NCBI RefSeq assembly: GCF_022843985.1
Contig: NZ_JALHMP010000014.1
Coordinates: forward strand, 1-64,000
Origin: Phreatobacter sp.
GTDB taxonomy: Bacteria; Pseudomonadota; Alphaproteobacteria; Rhizobiales; Phreatobacteraceae
Direction of reading: 5' to 3'
DNA: 64,000 nt
Part shown: positions 34,648 through 42,682 of the stretch, piece by piece
Layout of the letters: every line of letters starts with the position of its first letter
Numbering within the stretch: the first letter of the stretch is position 1
Notes under the pieces: generated by a model
Database searches by the model: none
What the model saw: only the letters and a program-made list of their open reading frames with translations
What the model was told of the DNA's origin: nothing
Position numbers and translations under genes: made by a program

Positions 34648-35187
34648 TCAAATGTCCAATTCGGCCTTTGTGGGGCCCTCCTGGCGGAAAGTGCTTCGAG
34701 ACCGGCCCCTCGCACCGATCGGCAAATCGTCGGCGGTAGGATCACTTTTCTCCATCCGCTTGCGCGAATTGATGGGCGCTACCAGCACATCGGAAGGCGG
34801 CAGCTCGCGGAGCGGTTGCGCGCCGTCATCCCGGGCTACGGCTGACTGGAGCGCTGAGGCCTGCGATGACGCTGAACAAGGATCGACACGATCAACGGGA
34901 ACCGGGTTTTGTGTCTTTGCGTCAGAGCGCCCGTCCGCGCTGATCTGCACGAGATCCCCTCGCGCCACTTGCGCCCGAACCGACTTGGCCCCCCATCGCC
35001 GTTTTTTGAGCCAACGATGGAAGGCCACGGCCATGGATTTTTCTGACAAGTCAGGGGCGTCGGGCCGCTTGAGAAGATCACGCACTATGGCAATGTCCTT
35101 GCGGTCGAGATTGGCATTGATCCAATCGAGCTGGGAATCAAAGAAGGCGGACACTTCGCCCCTGGCTGTTCGAGACAACGCCATCAC
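34648..35187 (-). CDS. Hypothetical protein of the mobile-element operon
   Basis: A 179-aa protein. Residues 1-70 look folded and helical (GEVSAFFDSQLDWINANLDRKDIAIVRDLLKRPDAPDLSEKSMAVAFHRWLKKRRW) and basic near the end, compatible with DNA binding. The remainder is polar and Pro/Ser-rich, probably disordered. It overlaps the genes on both sides by a few bases. It sits where TraK-like oriT-binding proteins are found in IncP-type operons; no sequence similarity is claimed. Confidence 0.65.
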   Translation of the reverse strand: MMALSRTARGEVSAFFDSQLDWINANLDRKDIAIVRDLLKRPDAPDLSEKSMAVAFHRWLKKRRWGAKSVRAQVARGDLVQISADGRSDAKTQNPVPVDRVDPCSASSQASALQSAVARDDGAQPLRELPPSDVLVAPINSRKRMEKSDPTADDLPIGARGRSRSTFRQEGPTKAELDI

Positions 35188-35411
35188 CGCCTCCGACCTT
35201 CGGACAGCATGCTGCTGCGGCGGCGGGCTTCCAGAAGCGCATCAATGTCGATCGGCAGCTTCAGTTTCTCGATGGCCCGCGTCAGCTGGGCCAGGGTCAG
35301 CCCACGGAAGTAGGCGTCACGCACCCAGAGACGACCGTTGTCCTTGGGGCAAAATATGGCGTTGACGAAATGCGCGGGCACACCTGCGCGCATAGCTCTT
35401 GGCTTCGACAT
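35184..35411 (-). CDS. Small hypothetical protein of the mobile-element operon
   Basis: A 75-aa frame with a plausible helical core (HFVNAIFCPKDNGRLWVRDAYFRGLTLAQLTRAIEKLKLPIDIDALLEARRR). Its ATG overlaps the stop of the 51-aa gene (TGATG) and its stop overlaps the 179-aa gene start (ATGA). The translational chain is the main reason to call it. The family is not recognised. Confidence 0.65.
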   Translation of the reverse strand: MSKPRAMRAGVPAHFVNAIFCPKDNGRLWVRDAYFRGLTLAQLTRAIEKLKLPIDIDALLEARRRSSMLSEGRRR

Positions 35412-35566
35412 CAACGCACGCCTTTGCTCGAGAAGGCATTGTTTCGAACACCAGCAGCCAGCCCGGGGCTCGGATCGATGGCGCGAAGCAGCCTCTCAAT
35501 GGCGCACTTCTCAAAGACCAAATCGGGCAATAGACGGGAAAGCATACTTGTTGCGCCTACCACCAT
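35411..35566 (-). CDS. 51-aa protein heading the mobile-element operon
   Basis: A short frame, MVVGATSMLSRLLPDLVFEK, then CAIERLLRAIDPSPGLAAGV and an 11-residue tail. AGGAGGTG is positioned four bases before the ATG, the best ribosome-binding site of the island, and the site is inside a hairpin (35567-35594). The stop overlaps the next gene start. Small size and overlap suggest it is translated first and couples the rest of the operon. The function is unknown. Confidence 0.65.
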   Translation of the reverse strand: MVVGATSMLSRLLPDLVFEKCAIERLLRAIDPSPGLAAGVRNNAFSSKGVR

Positions 35567-35594
35567 GGTTCACCTCCTGCGGGAGGTGTGAACC
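35567..35594 (-). promoter_or_regulatory. Hairpin enclosing the Shine-Dalgarno of the mobile-element operon
   Basis: On the minus strand GGTTCACACCTCC pairs with GGAGGTGAACC across a CGCA loop, with a two-base bulge. The second arm is the ribosome-binding site, and the ATG of the 51-aa gene follows at once. In the folded form the site would be hidden. This could serve RNA-based or protein-dependent control, or it could be the operator of an autoregulator. Confidence 0.6.
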
Positions 35595-35718
35595 GCCAAC
35601 TTATCCGGGTCGGCTCTCTCCTCTGCAGGCGGACTTTGGCGAATAGCCCGAGGAAAAATCTCGGATTGTTTTCTGCACTGGGTGGTTATCGAACATCGTT
35701 AGCCGCCCACTCTTGCAA
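35567..35718. other. Short intergenic region between the operon head and the 575-aa gene
   Basis: Apart from the hairpin at its left edge, these 150 bases hold the promoter of the leftward five-gene operon. An AT-rich run (AATCTCGGATTGTTTTCTGC, about 35657-35676) is the most promoter-like part. No gene is seen. Confidence 0.35.
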
Positions 35719-37446
35719 CTAGCCCCCAGGGCGTGGAAATCGTGGAGCACCCCGGCTTCCTTTTCGCTGGCGAGAGGCAGCCCACGGATCAAACTTGACC
35801 TTGAAAGATGCGGGCAATGACTTCATGAGGGTCTCAGCAGCCTCTCGCGAACCCGAAGGCACCGATATGTTGACGCCCTCCGCGCAAATCCGCGCGATCG
35901 AAGCCGTTACGTCCGTTCCGAACCATTCTCCGGAAAACCCTTTGAAGATCTCATCCCAGAGCTCCGAGCCATCGTAAACCGCACCTTCGGTGCGCAACCG
36001 CATATGATGAACAAATTCCTCAACCATATGCTCGGTTATTGAAAAATCTGCGAGAAACACACCATAACGAAACTGGAACCAAGAAATCGCTCCGGAGTGA
36101 ACAATTATTTGTCTTTGCGAATACGAAACATCAATTCCATACAAAAGCGCAATTAGAGTTACTTGCTTTATACTCAGCACACATCGACCACTATTCCACG
36201 CCTTCTCCAATGTCTCAGCCGCTTGAGTTAAAAGATGATACTTTCCGTTCGCCGATTCCGCAACCTGATTATCGATATATTCAATAAGATCTGATGCATA
36301 ACAGGCCCGCGAAAGGATAATATGAAGATCACGACGAAACAATAAACCGCGTATGTTCTCTTCAAATAGATCCTCTGAACGCAAATCATCCGTCATAAGG
36401 CCGAATTTCGAAATGAATTCCCTGTACCCATCGCTGATACTGAGACCCTGAAGGTCGTTTTGCACAACCGATGAAAAAACGGGAGTATCCTTCAAAGATT
36501 CGTCGGCGGCAGCATACTCCTTCGCTATACGCCTCCGATAAGTGTCAATGGTTGTCGAGCTTTTACCCCGGAAATCTTGAACCGCCTCTCCAGCGGAAAC
36601 GAGGCCAGTTGGCGAGTCAGTAGAGCAAGAGACACCACTGATGTCGATCTCGGATTCCGCCCCTGGTAATTTTAATAGATCATTGATTTCGTTAGCTACA
36701 GCACCAAGGTCAACATCCACCTTGGCAAACCCGCGGCTTTTGGACTTGAGTGCCTCCAAGATAGAAGCGTTGTCGGACGGTCTAAGGCGAGAAATCATGC
36801 GCTTCATGATTGCGGCATTCAGAACGTACGCATCGTGCAAGCGTGGGTCCAATTGCGGTCGGAGCGCTAGGTACTCAAAGAAAATTCCAGGCGCAGGGCT
36901 ACCGATCCCACCTAGTCGCGGCAGAGCGATGACGCGCTTTCGGACGTCCCTGTAGCGCCCGATTGGCACGATGAAATCTTGGCCTCGCCCGTCGTTTACC
37001 TTTTCAACCAGAGCGCGCTCCGTGATAACAGCCGTTCTGACCATAGCGTTTTGATCAGATCGAGCCACAAGACGTTTTACCCCGTCCAGTAATATAATGG
37101 CGCCGGTGTCAAGCCTTAAAGCTAAGGGTGGCCGCTTAAGCGTCGCCTCCGCAAGTTTTACAGTCGGGAAGGATCGGTTTTTGCATGTCTCAGGCGGGAG
37201 AGACCCAAGCAAGTCGCGAACCATGTGATCTTCAAAAACGACCGGAATCCGCTTGTTGTTTATAGAAGCGGCAACAACCCCCACATTGACAGCCCGATCC
37301 GTGTCAATCTGCCGAATGACAAATGGGTCGCAAACGAACCTTGGTTCCGTACGATCAATTTTTAATAGCTTTCGTACAGTCCCCGCGAAAGCTGCATTTC
37401 GGGCTTTCCAAACCCGAATGGTCTTCTCCGATCTTTTTTTGTCCAT
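35719..37446 (-). CDS. Unrecognised 575-aa protein, AT-rich cargo of the mobile element
   Basis: A long frame with clearly lower GC and different codon use than the flanking genes. It starts MDKKRSEKTIRVWKARNAAF, has no signal or membrane segment and appears mixed alpha/beta. A segment LDTGAIILLDGVKRLVARSD (about 110-130) recalls the DGhhRl motif of ParB/sulfiredoxin-like domains, but this is weak. The C-terminal half is largely helical. TATAAT lies five bases ahead of the ATG on its own strand, so its mRNA may be nearly leaderless. Cargo such as defence or regulatory genes is common at this position beside an integrase; the function is unknown. Confidence 0.7.
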   Translation of the reverse strand: MDKKRSEKTIRVWKARNAAFAGTVRKLLKIDRTEPRFVCDPFVIRQIDTDRAVNVGVVAASINNKRIPVVFEDHMVRDLLGSLPPETCKNRSFPTVKLAEATLKRPPLALRLDTGAIILLDGVKRLVARSDQNAMVRTAVITERALVEKVNDGRGQDFIVPIGRYRDVRKRVIALPRLGGIGSPAPGIFFEYLALRPQLDPRLHDAYVLNAAIMKRMISRLRPSDNASILEALKSKSRGFAKVDVDLGAVANEINDLLKLPGAESEIDISGVSCSTDSPTGLVSAGEAVQDFRGKSSTTIDTYRRRIAKEYAAADESLKDTPVFSSVVQNDLQGLSISDGYREFISKFGLMTDDLRSEDLFEENIRGLLFRRDLHIILSRACYASDLIEYIDNQVAESANGKYHLLTQAAETLEKAWNSGRCVLSIKQVTLIALLYGIDVSYSQRQIIVHSGAISWFQFRYGVFLADFSITEHMVEEFVHHMRLRTEGAVYDGSELWDEIFKGFSGEWFGTDVTASIARICAEGVNISVPSGSREAAETLMKSLPASFKVKFDPWAASRQRKGSRGAPRFPRPGG

Positions 37447-37544
37447 TCTCAATTATACCGCATTTTTCGAACTGCTTGGCTAGGTAAACGCGTTTGAACT
37501 GAGGATAAGGTGTTCGAAGATCAAGTTCGGAAATCGGACGCGCT

Positions 37545-40403
37545 CTATCGCATCTTATGGCGGCTCCAGCTTGAAGCCTGCGCCTTATCGGCGGCGGGCT
37601 TTACGCATCGGGACACGCCCCCGTTGTTGGCCTGCGGACGCTTTAGCCCGTTGCGTTTTGCCACCGGCGGTGAGCGCACCGAGATGCGCTTTGCAGCACC
37701 ATTCCACGCGGTATTCAACTGGCCGATGTCGATGGGCAGTTGGAGAAGTTCGATGACATCGCTGCGGATCTGGAGCGGCATGTCCTCCAAATAGTGCTTC
37801 TCCTGCATCGTTTCCCGCTGGCCCTCGGTTGTATGTTGACCAAGAAGCTGATTGAGCACCTCGTGGCGGATTTCGCCGCGACCCTCGTTAGCCGCCCCTT
37901 GCACCGAAGATCCATCGGTCGCGAAAGCAGCAGCGAGCTGTTCAATGAGCTGCTTAATGAGGGTTGAATCGCCGGTGCTGCGGGATGAACCGCCGCTGGA
38001 ATGACCGAGCAGTTGAGCGCGCACCATTGGGGAGGCGAGTTGGTTGAACAGTGCCGAGTTGGCGGTCCGGCGCAGCGAATGGGTGTCCATGAGCTTCTCG
38101 AACACCTCAAGCTGCTTGGCATACTCCCGAAGCCGGTTGCCAACGTAATGCCCGTAGTCGTCGCCCTTCATCGGCTTCAGCTCGGGAAAAAGGCGCTCCT
38201 CTGGAGCCCGGCCTTCGACATGGTCGCGGATAAAGCCCAATTCGATGATGGAGGAGTGGATTGGAACCTGCCGGTAGCTGGCCGAGGGTCGCAAGCTGGC
38301 CGCCTTCCCCTTGAGCTTCAGCGAGAGATCGGTGAGATCGAAGTACCAACGCCGCGAGCCATCGGTGGCGGTCCACTGCCGAACATGTTTCACTTGGAGC
38401 TGGAACAGCTCGCCTCTCCGCATCATGCAGAGGTAGAGGATCGGAATGGCCCAGTAGAGGGCGTCTCTGACGACAAGCTTGCCGGGCTTGAAACGGCTGC
38501 GGGTTCCTGCGCAGCCAAGGTGCACTGGCCCGGTCAGATACTTGGACAAAGCTTCGGAATCCCAAGCCTTCCGGGCTTGGCTTTGCTTCGCACTCGTACC
38601 GGCAAACGCCTTGATGTCCGCCTTCCCCAGCGCGAACGGGTTCGCGAGATTCTCGGCGGTTAGCCCGTTACGAGCCCCCCATTTCCAAAGGCCGCGCAGA
38701 TTGCTGCAATGCTTCTCGATGGTTCTCAGCGCAAGCTTAGGCAAATTACCCGAGATGCCGATTTGAATGATGTCCGGAAGACCACGCGGCTTCCCTTTAG
38801 CATCTAGAGCCAAGGTATCATCCGCATATCGGGCGGGGACCAGGCCGGCTATGGCGCAGAACTTTTCGCCATCATCCCGCTGAATGTCGGCCAACGAGAC
38901 ATTTCCAAAGACCAAATGGAGGAATCGCACCGCGCCCGTGATGCTGTCCCTGCCGCCTTGCTTAAGCGTCTCGCCGCGATGCGCGAAATAGAAGGGCAAG
39001 ACCTCGGCAACCGTGGCGCTTGGTGGCGGCAACGGCTTGAACAGGATAGCCTTATTCGGGTCTGAACCGAGAACGGCGCTGAAATCAGGAGCCTGAACGG
39101 GCCGCGTTCGAGACGGGGGAATGACCGGCTCCAGTGCAGCCGCAGCAGGCTCTGCCTTGTCGGCCCTGATGGCGTCGGCAACCCCCACCAGAGCGCCCGG
39201 AGAGCGAAGCTGTGGAGGGGCTGACACCTCTTGTGGATTGGCAGCCTCAGACACAATCAGGGGACTGGAGCCCGACGAGGCGGCGGCATTGGCCGTTAAG
39301 GGCGTCGACGGCTCATTCGATGAAGCATCTTCGGCGAAAGTGCCTGTTTTCGCCAACGCGACAAAGGCCTGCTGTGGAGCAGGCGCCGGTGCGACAACAG
39401 CCGGCTGCGGGGCAGTTGCCGGTGCGATAACGGCTGGCTGCGGGGCGGGCGCCGTTGCGACAACGGGCGGCTGCGGGGAAGGCGCCGGCGCAGCAGACAG
39501 AGTTGAAGCAAGAGAAGACGTGGTGTCGCCCGTGACGGGGGCTGCGGGCACTACTGGAGGTTCGGGCGACGGCGGCGTCGCCTCCTGGCGCTGCGGGATC
39601 GTGTAGGGCCGGTAGCCGCCATCGATCAGGGCGCGGTTAATCGCGCGGTCGTCCGCGTCGTCGAGACGTGAGGGATCGGCCTTCGCCGCGATTTCCAAAG
39701 TGTCCTTGAGGCTCTCGGGCACCATGCCGGCACGCTTGAAGGCCAGTGCGGCATTGGCCTTCACCATGATCCTGTCTAGATGCTTGAACACACTGGGAGT
39801 CATGGTGATGCCCGCCATGACACCGACCTCGGCGACGTCCCCCGCCCGGTTGAACAGGATGCCCTCGTCCAGCACCGGCTGCTGAACGGCACCTGGCTTC
39901 TGGCCCGTGGCGGCATTCGGCTTGGGCTGTCGACACGTCATCCGGATCATGCGCTCGACCTGCTCGATATCGGCCAGACGGAGACCCGAGGTCAGCATAT
40001 GGATCTTGTCTTCCGGGGAGACCGAGGCGGTACGACCGCGCTCGCTGATGAGCCGCCAGGCCCAGCCTGCAGCCAATTCGTCTCGCCGCTCCCTGTCGGG
40101 GTCGAAGTTTGCCAGCCCCTGGCCACTGGCCATGAACTTATCATACTGGTTTTCGGCGAACAGACAGGCCGCCTCGACGGCAACCCGAGCCTCTTTCAGC
40201 GTAAGCATCGACCCAAACCTACCTGCGAACACGTCCTCCGCTGCCGAAGCAACCGCCACTGCTCTGCGCCGAGCGATCGCAGCGTCGCTCGTGCGTAAGC
40301 TAATCGTTAATACATCTTGTCCTTCCAGCGAACAACCTTTGGGCACCCGCCTGCGCCAGAAGTACGCACCACCGCGACGGCAGACATGAGGGATCGAGGG
40401 CAC
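37545..40403 (-). CDS. Tyrosine recombinase (integrase) of the mobile element, extended form
   Basis: A 952-aa integrase. A GTG at 40403 is chosen because AAGGAG lies seven bases before it and VPSIPHVCRRGGAYFWRRRVP is the usual DUF6538-type start. The C-terminal catalytic part has CMMRRGELFQLQ (Arg), DTHSLRRTANS (HxxR), LLGHSSGGSS (second His) and a candidate tyrosine in KHYLED. Between about 250 and 420 lies an Ala/Pro-rich linker with 33-bp tandem repeats. Most integrases are 350-450 aa, so this one is about twice as long. Its start faces tRNA-Tyr, the likely target site. Confidence 0.88.
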   Translation of the reverse strand: MPSIPHVCRRGGAYFWRRRVPKGCSLEGQDVLTISLRTSDAAIARRRAVAVASAAEDVFAGRFGSMLTLKEARVAVEAACLFAENQYDKFMASGQGLANFDPDRERRDELAAGWAWRLISERGRTASVSPEDKIHMLTSGLRLADIEQVERMIRMTCRQPKPNAATGQKPGAVQQPVLDEGILFNRAGDVAEVGVMAGITMTPSVFKHLDRIMVKANAALAFKRAGMVPESLKDTLEIAAKADPSRLDDADDRAINRALIDGGYRPYTIPQRQEATPPSPEPPVVPAAPVTGDTTSSLASTLSAAPAPSPQPPVVATAPAPQPAVIAPATAPQPAVVAPAPAPQQAFVALAKTGTFAEDASSNEPSTPLTANAAASSGSSPLIVSEAANPQEVSAPPQLRSPGALVGVADAIRADKAEPAAAALEPVIPPSRTRPVQAPDFSAVLGSDPNKAILFKPLPPPSATVAEVLPFYFAHRGETLKQGGRDSITGAVRFLHLVFGNVSLADIQRDDGEKFCAIAGLVPARYADDTLALDAKGKPRGLPDIIQIGISGNLPKLALRTIEKHCSNLRGLWKWGARNGLTAENLANPFALGKADIKAFAGTSAKQSQARKAWDSEALSKYLTGPVHLGCAGTRSRFKPGKLVVRDALYWAIPILYLCMMRRGELFQLQVKHVRQWTATDGSRRWYFDLTDLSLKLKGKAASLRPSASYRQVPIHSSIIELGFIRDHVEGRAPEERLFPELKPMKGDDYGHYVGNRLREYAKQLEVFEKLMDTHSLRRTANSALFNQLASPMVRAQLLGHSSGGSSRSTGDSTLIKQLIEQLAAAFATDGSSVQGAANEGRGEIRHEVLNQLLGQHTTEGQRETMQEKHYLEDMPLQIRSDVIELLQLPIDIGQLNTAWNGAAKRISVRSPPVAKRNGLKRPQANNGGVSRCVKPAADKAQASSWSRHKMR
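39388..39486 (-). repeat. Three 33-bp tandem repeats inside the integrase gene
   Basis: Units at 39388-39420, 39421-39453 and 39454-39486 share most bases and each encodes an 11-residue Pro/Ala-rich unit of the type PAPQPAVVAPA. A partial copy precedes them at about 39367. They form a flexible linker between the N- and C-terminal halves of the integrase and may vary in copy number between strains. Confidence 0.85.
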
Positions 40404-40441
40404 GCGTGCTCTCCTTATGTGAGAACGCATGTGCGTAGCCA

Positions 40442-40465
40442 TGTGCACCCCGGAGGGGGTGCACA
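40442..40465. promoter_or_regulatory. Hairpin between integrase and tRNA-Tyr
   Basis: TGTGCACCCC (40442-40451) and GGGGTGCACA (40456-40465) form a perfect 10-bp stem with a GGAG loop. It lies 39 bp upstream of the integrase GTG start and 36 bp past the 3' end of tRNA-Tyr. It may terminate tRNA transcription, regulate integrase or be part of the attachment region. Confidence 0.6.
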
Positions 40466-40501
40466 CTCAAGTCTCTGCCATCAAAGGGAAATCAGGTGGG
40501 A

Positions 40502-40586
40502 TGGTGGGGGAAGCAGGACTCGAACCTGCGAAGGCGTAGCCAGCGGATTTACAGTCCGCCCCCTTTGCCGCTCGGGACATTCCCCC
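40502..40586 (-). tRNA. tRNA-Tyr (anticodon GTA)
   Basis: The acceptor stem GGGGGAA pairs with TTCCCCC, the CCA end is encoded at 40502-40504, and the anticodon loop reads CTGTAAA with GTA. The T arm is GCAGGTTCGAGTCCTGC. A long variable arm and total length of 85 nt fit the class II tRNA-Tyr structure. Its 3' end faces the mobile element, as expected for an integration site. Confidence 0.93.
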
Positions 40587-40720
40587 GTCCCAGTCCCGTG
40601 CAGCCGTGGCCGCAGGGCGTCGCGCGCTTGATAGGGATGCCCCCCTTCCCTGTCAACCGGCAAAGCTTCGTCGCGGCGCGAAGCCATTGCGAAGGACCGC
40701 GCCGCATGGGATGACGGCGC

Positions 40721-41554
40721 ATGACGACATCGCCTCCCAGGGGCCCGAAGAAGCCCTTCCGCCCCTTCTCCAAGCCCGGCAAGCCGTTCAAGGGCCGCGG
40801 CGGCCGCGTGCTGCGCGAGCCCGCTCCGGAATTCGCCACGGGCACCGTCCTGCTCTACGGCTGGCACACCGTGTCGGAGGCGCTGCGTAACAAGGACCGC
40901 CGGATCAGGCTGCTGCTCGCCACCGAGAACGGCGCCAAGCGGCTCGACGAGGAGGGCATCGTCCACGAGGCGACCATCGTCCCTGTGCGCGACATCGACA
41001 GGCGCCTCGCCGCCACGCCGGACGCGGTGCACCAGGGCCTGTTCGCCGAGGCCGATGCGCTCGATCCGCCCCATCTCGAGACGATGCCGGCGGAGGGTGT
41101 GCTCCTGCTCCTTGACCAGATCACTGACCCGCACAATGTCGGCGCCATCGTCCGCTCGGCTGCCGCCTTCGGGGTCAAGGCCATCGTCACCACCAACCGC
41201 CACTCACCGGAGGCCACCGGTGTGCTCGCCAAGAGCGCCTCGGGTGGGCTCGAACATGTGCCCTTCGTGACGGTGCAGAACCTCTCCCGCGCCATGACCG
41301 ATCTCCGGAAGCGCGGCTTCCAGGTGATCGGCCTCGACAGCGAGGGCGAGGCGGATCTCGACGCGGTCACGCTGCGCGAGCCCGTGGCCCTGGTGCTCGG
41401 CGCCGAGGGCAAGGGCCTCAGGCAGCTGACGCGCGAGACCTGCGACACGCTCGCCCGCATCGACATGCCGGGCGCGATCAAGAGCCTCAACGTCTCGAAT
41501 GCGGCGGCGCTGGCGCTCTTTGCGGTGACGACGCGCCTCGGCCTCAGGCGCTGA
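40721..41554 (+). CDS. rlmB: 23S rRNA (guanosine-2'-O-)-methyltransferase RlmB (TrmH family)
   Basis: A 277-aa SPOUT-class methyltransferase modifying Gm2251 of 23S rRNA. After a basic 40-residue extension, VLLYGWHTVSEALRNKDRRIRLLLATENG is the substrate-binding domain. LLLLDQITDPHNVGAIVRSAAAFG, VALVLGAEGKGLRQLTRETCD and IDMPGAIKSLNVSNAAALALF are the three TrmH motifs. Its start lies 134 bp from tRNA-Tyr on the opposite strand. It ends against a convergent gene with no gap. Confidence 0.95.
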   Translation: MTTSPPRGPKKPFRPFSKPGKPFKGRGGRVLREPAPEFATGTVLLYGWHTVSEALRNKDRRIRLLLATENGAKRLDEEGIVHEATIVPVRDIDRRLAATPDAVHQGLFAEADALDPPHLETMPAEGVLLLLDQITDPHNVGAIVRSAAAFGVKAIVTTNRHSPEATGVLAKSASGGLEHVPFVTVQNLSRAMTDLRKRGFQVIGLDSEGEADLDAVTLREPVALVLGAEGKGLRQLTRETCDTLARIDMPGAIKSLNVSNAAALALFAVTTRLGLRR

Positions 41555-42031
41555 TCAGGGGCGCGGCTGGCGCCGGCGCGGCTGCTGCAGCGCCGGACCG
41601 TCGAGCGTGATCACCCGGGCCTCGGAGCCGCTGGGATAATAGGGCCGCCGCCGTTCCATGGCAGGGCGCACGGGGGCGCCGGTCACCGCATAGGCCCCCG
41701 ACCTCTGCCAGCCGGGGCGGACCGGCTGCACGTGCGGCGGATGGGTGTAGATCGGTGGCTGATAGATCGGCAGGTATTGCCGGTAGTCGACAACGGGGGG
41801 GCGCTCCCGCCAGACGCCGGCGCGGACCCGGCGCACCGGGCAGCCGGCGCAGTCGTAGAGATGGCGGGTGACGATGTCGCCGCCCCGGCCCCTTTCATCG
41901 GTGATGATGATGGTCCGTGTCTGGCCGTGGGCCTGTCCCGGAGCCAAGGCAAGGACCAGCGGCGCGGCAACCAGCGGCAGCACCAGCGCAACACACCGCC
42001 AAAGGGATGATCGGAACGACCCAAGCGTCAT
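41555..42031 (-). CDS. Hypothetical exported protein, Pro/Tyr/Arg-rich
   Basis: A 158-aa protein with a clear signal peptide (FRSSLWRCVALVLPLVAAPLVLALAPGQAHGQ). The mature part has the cysteine pair CAGCPVRRVR and a Pro-Tyr rich section (YRQYLPIYQPPIYTHPPHVQP), suggesting an extended periplasmic or surface protein. The ATG at 42031 is chosen because the signal starts there. No family is recognised. It is convergent with rlmB. Confidence 0.65.
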   Translation of the reverse strand: MTLGSFRSSLWRCVALVLPLVAAPLVLALAPGQAHGQTRTIIITDERGRGGDIVTRHLYDCAGCPVRRVRAGVWRERPPVVDYRQYLPIYQPPIYTHPPHVQPVRPGWQRSGAYAVTGAPVRPAMERRRPYYPSGSEARVITLDGPALQQPRRRQPRP

Positions 42032-42159
42032 CGTCGCACACTCCGCCACAAACCTGCCTGTCCACGATAGACGGGGCGGGCGCCGAAGGGAACGGCGGGG
42101 CCGATCTCCGCCGCCTCCCGTTGCGCACATGATGAATCGGGCCGGCAGAGCCGGCCAGA

Positions 42160-42531
42160 TCAGTGGCCAAACAGGCCCATGACCACCGCCCCGCCGAGCA
42201 GGACGACGGCCAGCAAGGCGGCCACATGGGCGAAGTGATAGAAGGCTTCGGCCCGTGCATGGGCGATGGCGGTCTGGGCGAAGGCGCGATTGGGGCGATG
42301 CTGCTCATCGAGAAGCAGCCAGACCTCGGTATCGCGAAACGGTCGCCGGGGCGCGCGCCGCGCCTTGAGTACGAGGATCAGGGCCGCGATGAGAAAGCAG
42401 GTCCCGCCCATCCGGAGCGACAAGGAGGGTTGGTACACGAAGCCGATCATCAGCGTGACGATGCCGAGGGCGACAAAGCCGCACCCGCGGGCGGTCGAGA
42501 TATGGGCGGCCTGACGGACTTCCGGCGACAT
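42160..42531 (-). CDS. Hypothetical membrane protein, three spans
   Basis: A 123-aa protein with hydrophobic segments near residues 15-35 (CGFVALGIVTLMIGFVY), 42-57 (GGTCFLIAALILVLKA) and 103-120 (AALLAVVLLGGAVVMGLFG), separated by a charged cytoplasmic loop (ARRAPRRPFRDTEVWLLLDEQHRP). A GTG three codons upstream is an alternative start. The family is not recognised. Confidence 0.65.
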   Translation of the reverse strand: MSPEVRQAAHISTARGCGFVALGIVTLMIGFVYQPSLSLRMGGTCFLIAALILVLKARRAPRRPFRDTEVWLLLDEQHRPNRAFAQTAIAHARAEAFYHFAHVAALLAVVLLGGAVVMGLFGH

Positions 42532-42682
42532 GGGCGGCACCCTGGCGGCGTGGCGACATGCCGCAGGACGTTAACAGATGCCGCGGCGGACTGGAGTCCG
42601 TCCCGGCCGCCTTCACGCGCTGTTGAACGCTTCGCCGCTGGCGGTGGTGGCGCCGACCGTCAGCCTGCCGCGGAGTGATCCA

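Larger units (their letters stand above)
30163..40501. mobile_element. Putative integrative mobilizable element at tRNA-Tyr (approximate limits)
   Basis: Between metQ and tRNA-Tyr lie mobilisation genes (MobC, relaxase), a ParA/TraL-like operon, unrecognised genes and a tyrosine recombinase whose start faces the tRNA gene. No type IV secretion, coupling-protein or replication genes are visible, so the element would need a helper for transfer. Base composition falls at 30.42-30.56 kb and 36.0-37.5 kb compared with flanking DNA. No exact copy of the tRNA 3' end was found at the left side, so the left limit, taken here as the end of the metQ terminator, is uncertain. Confidence 0.75.
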
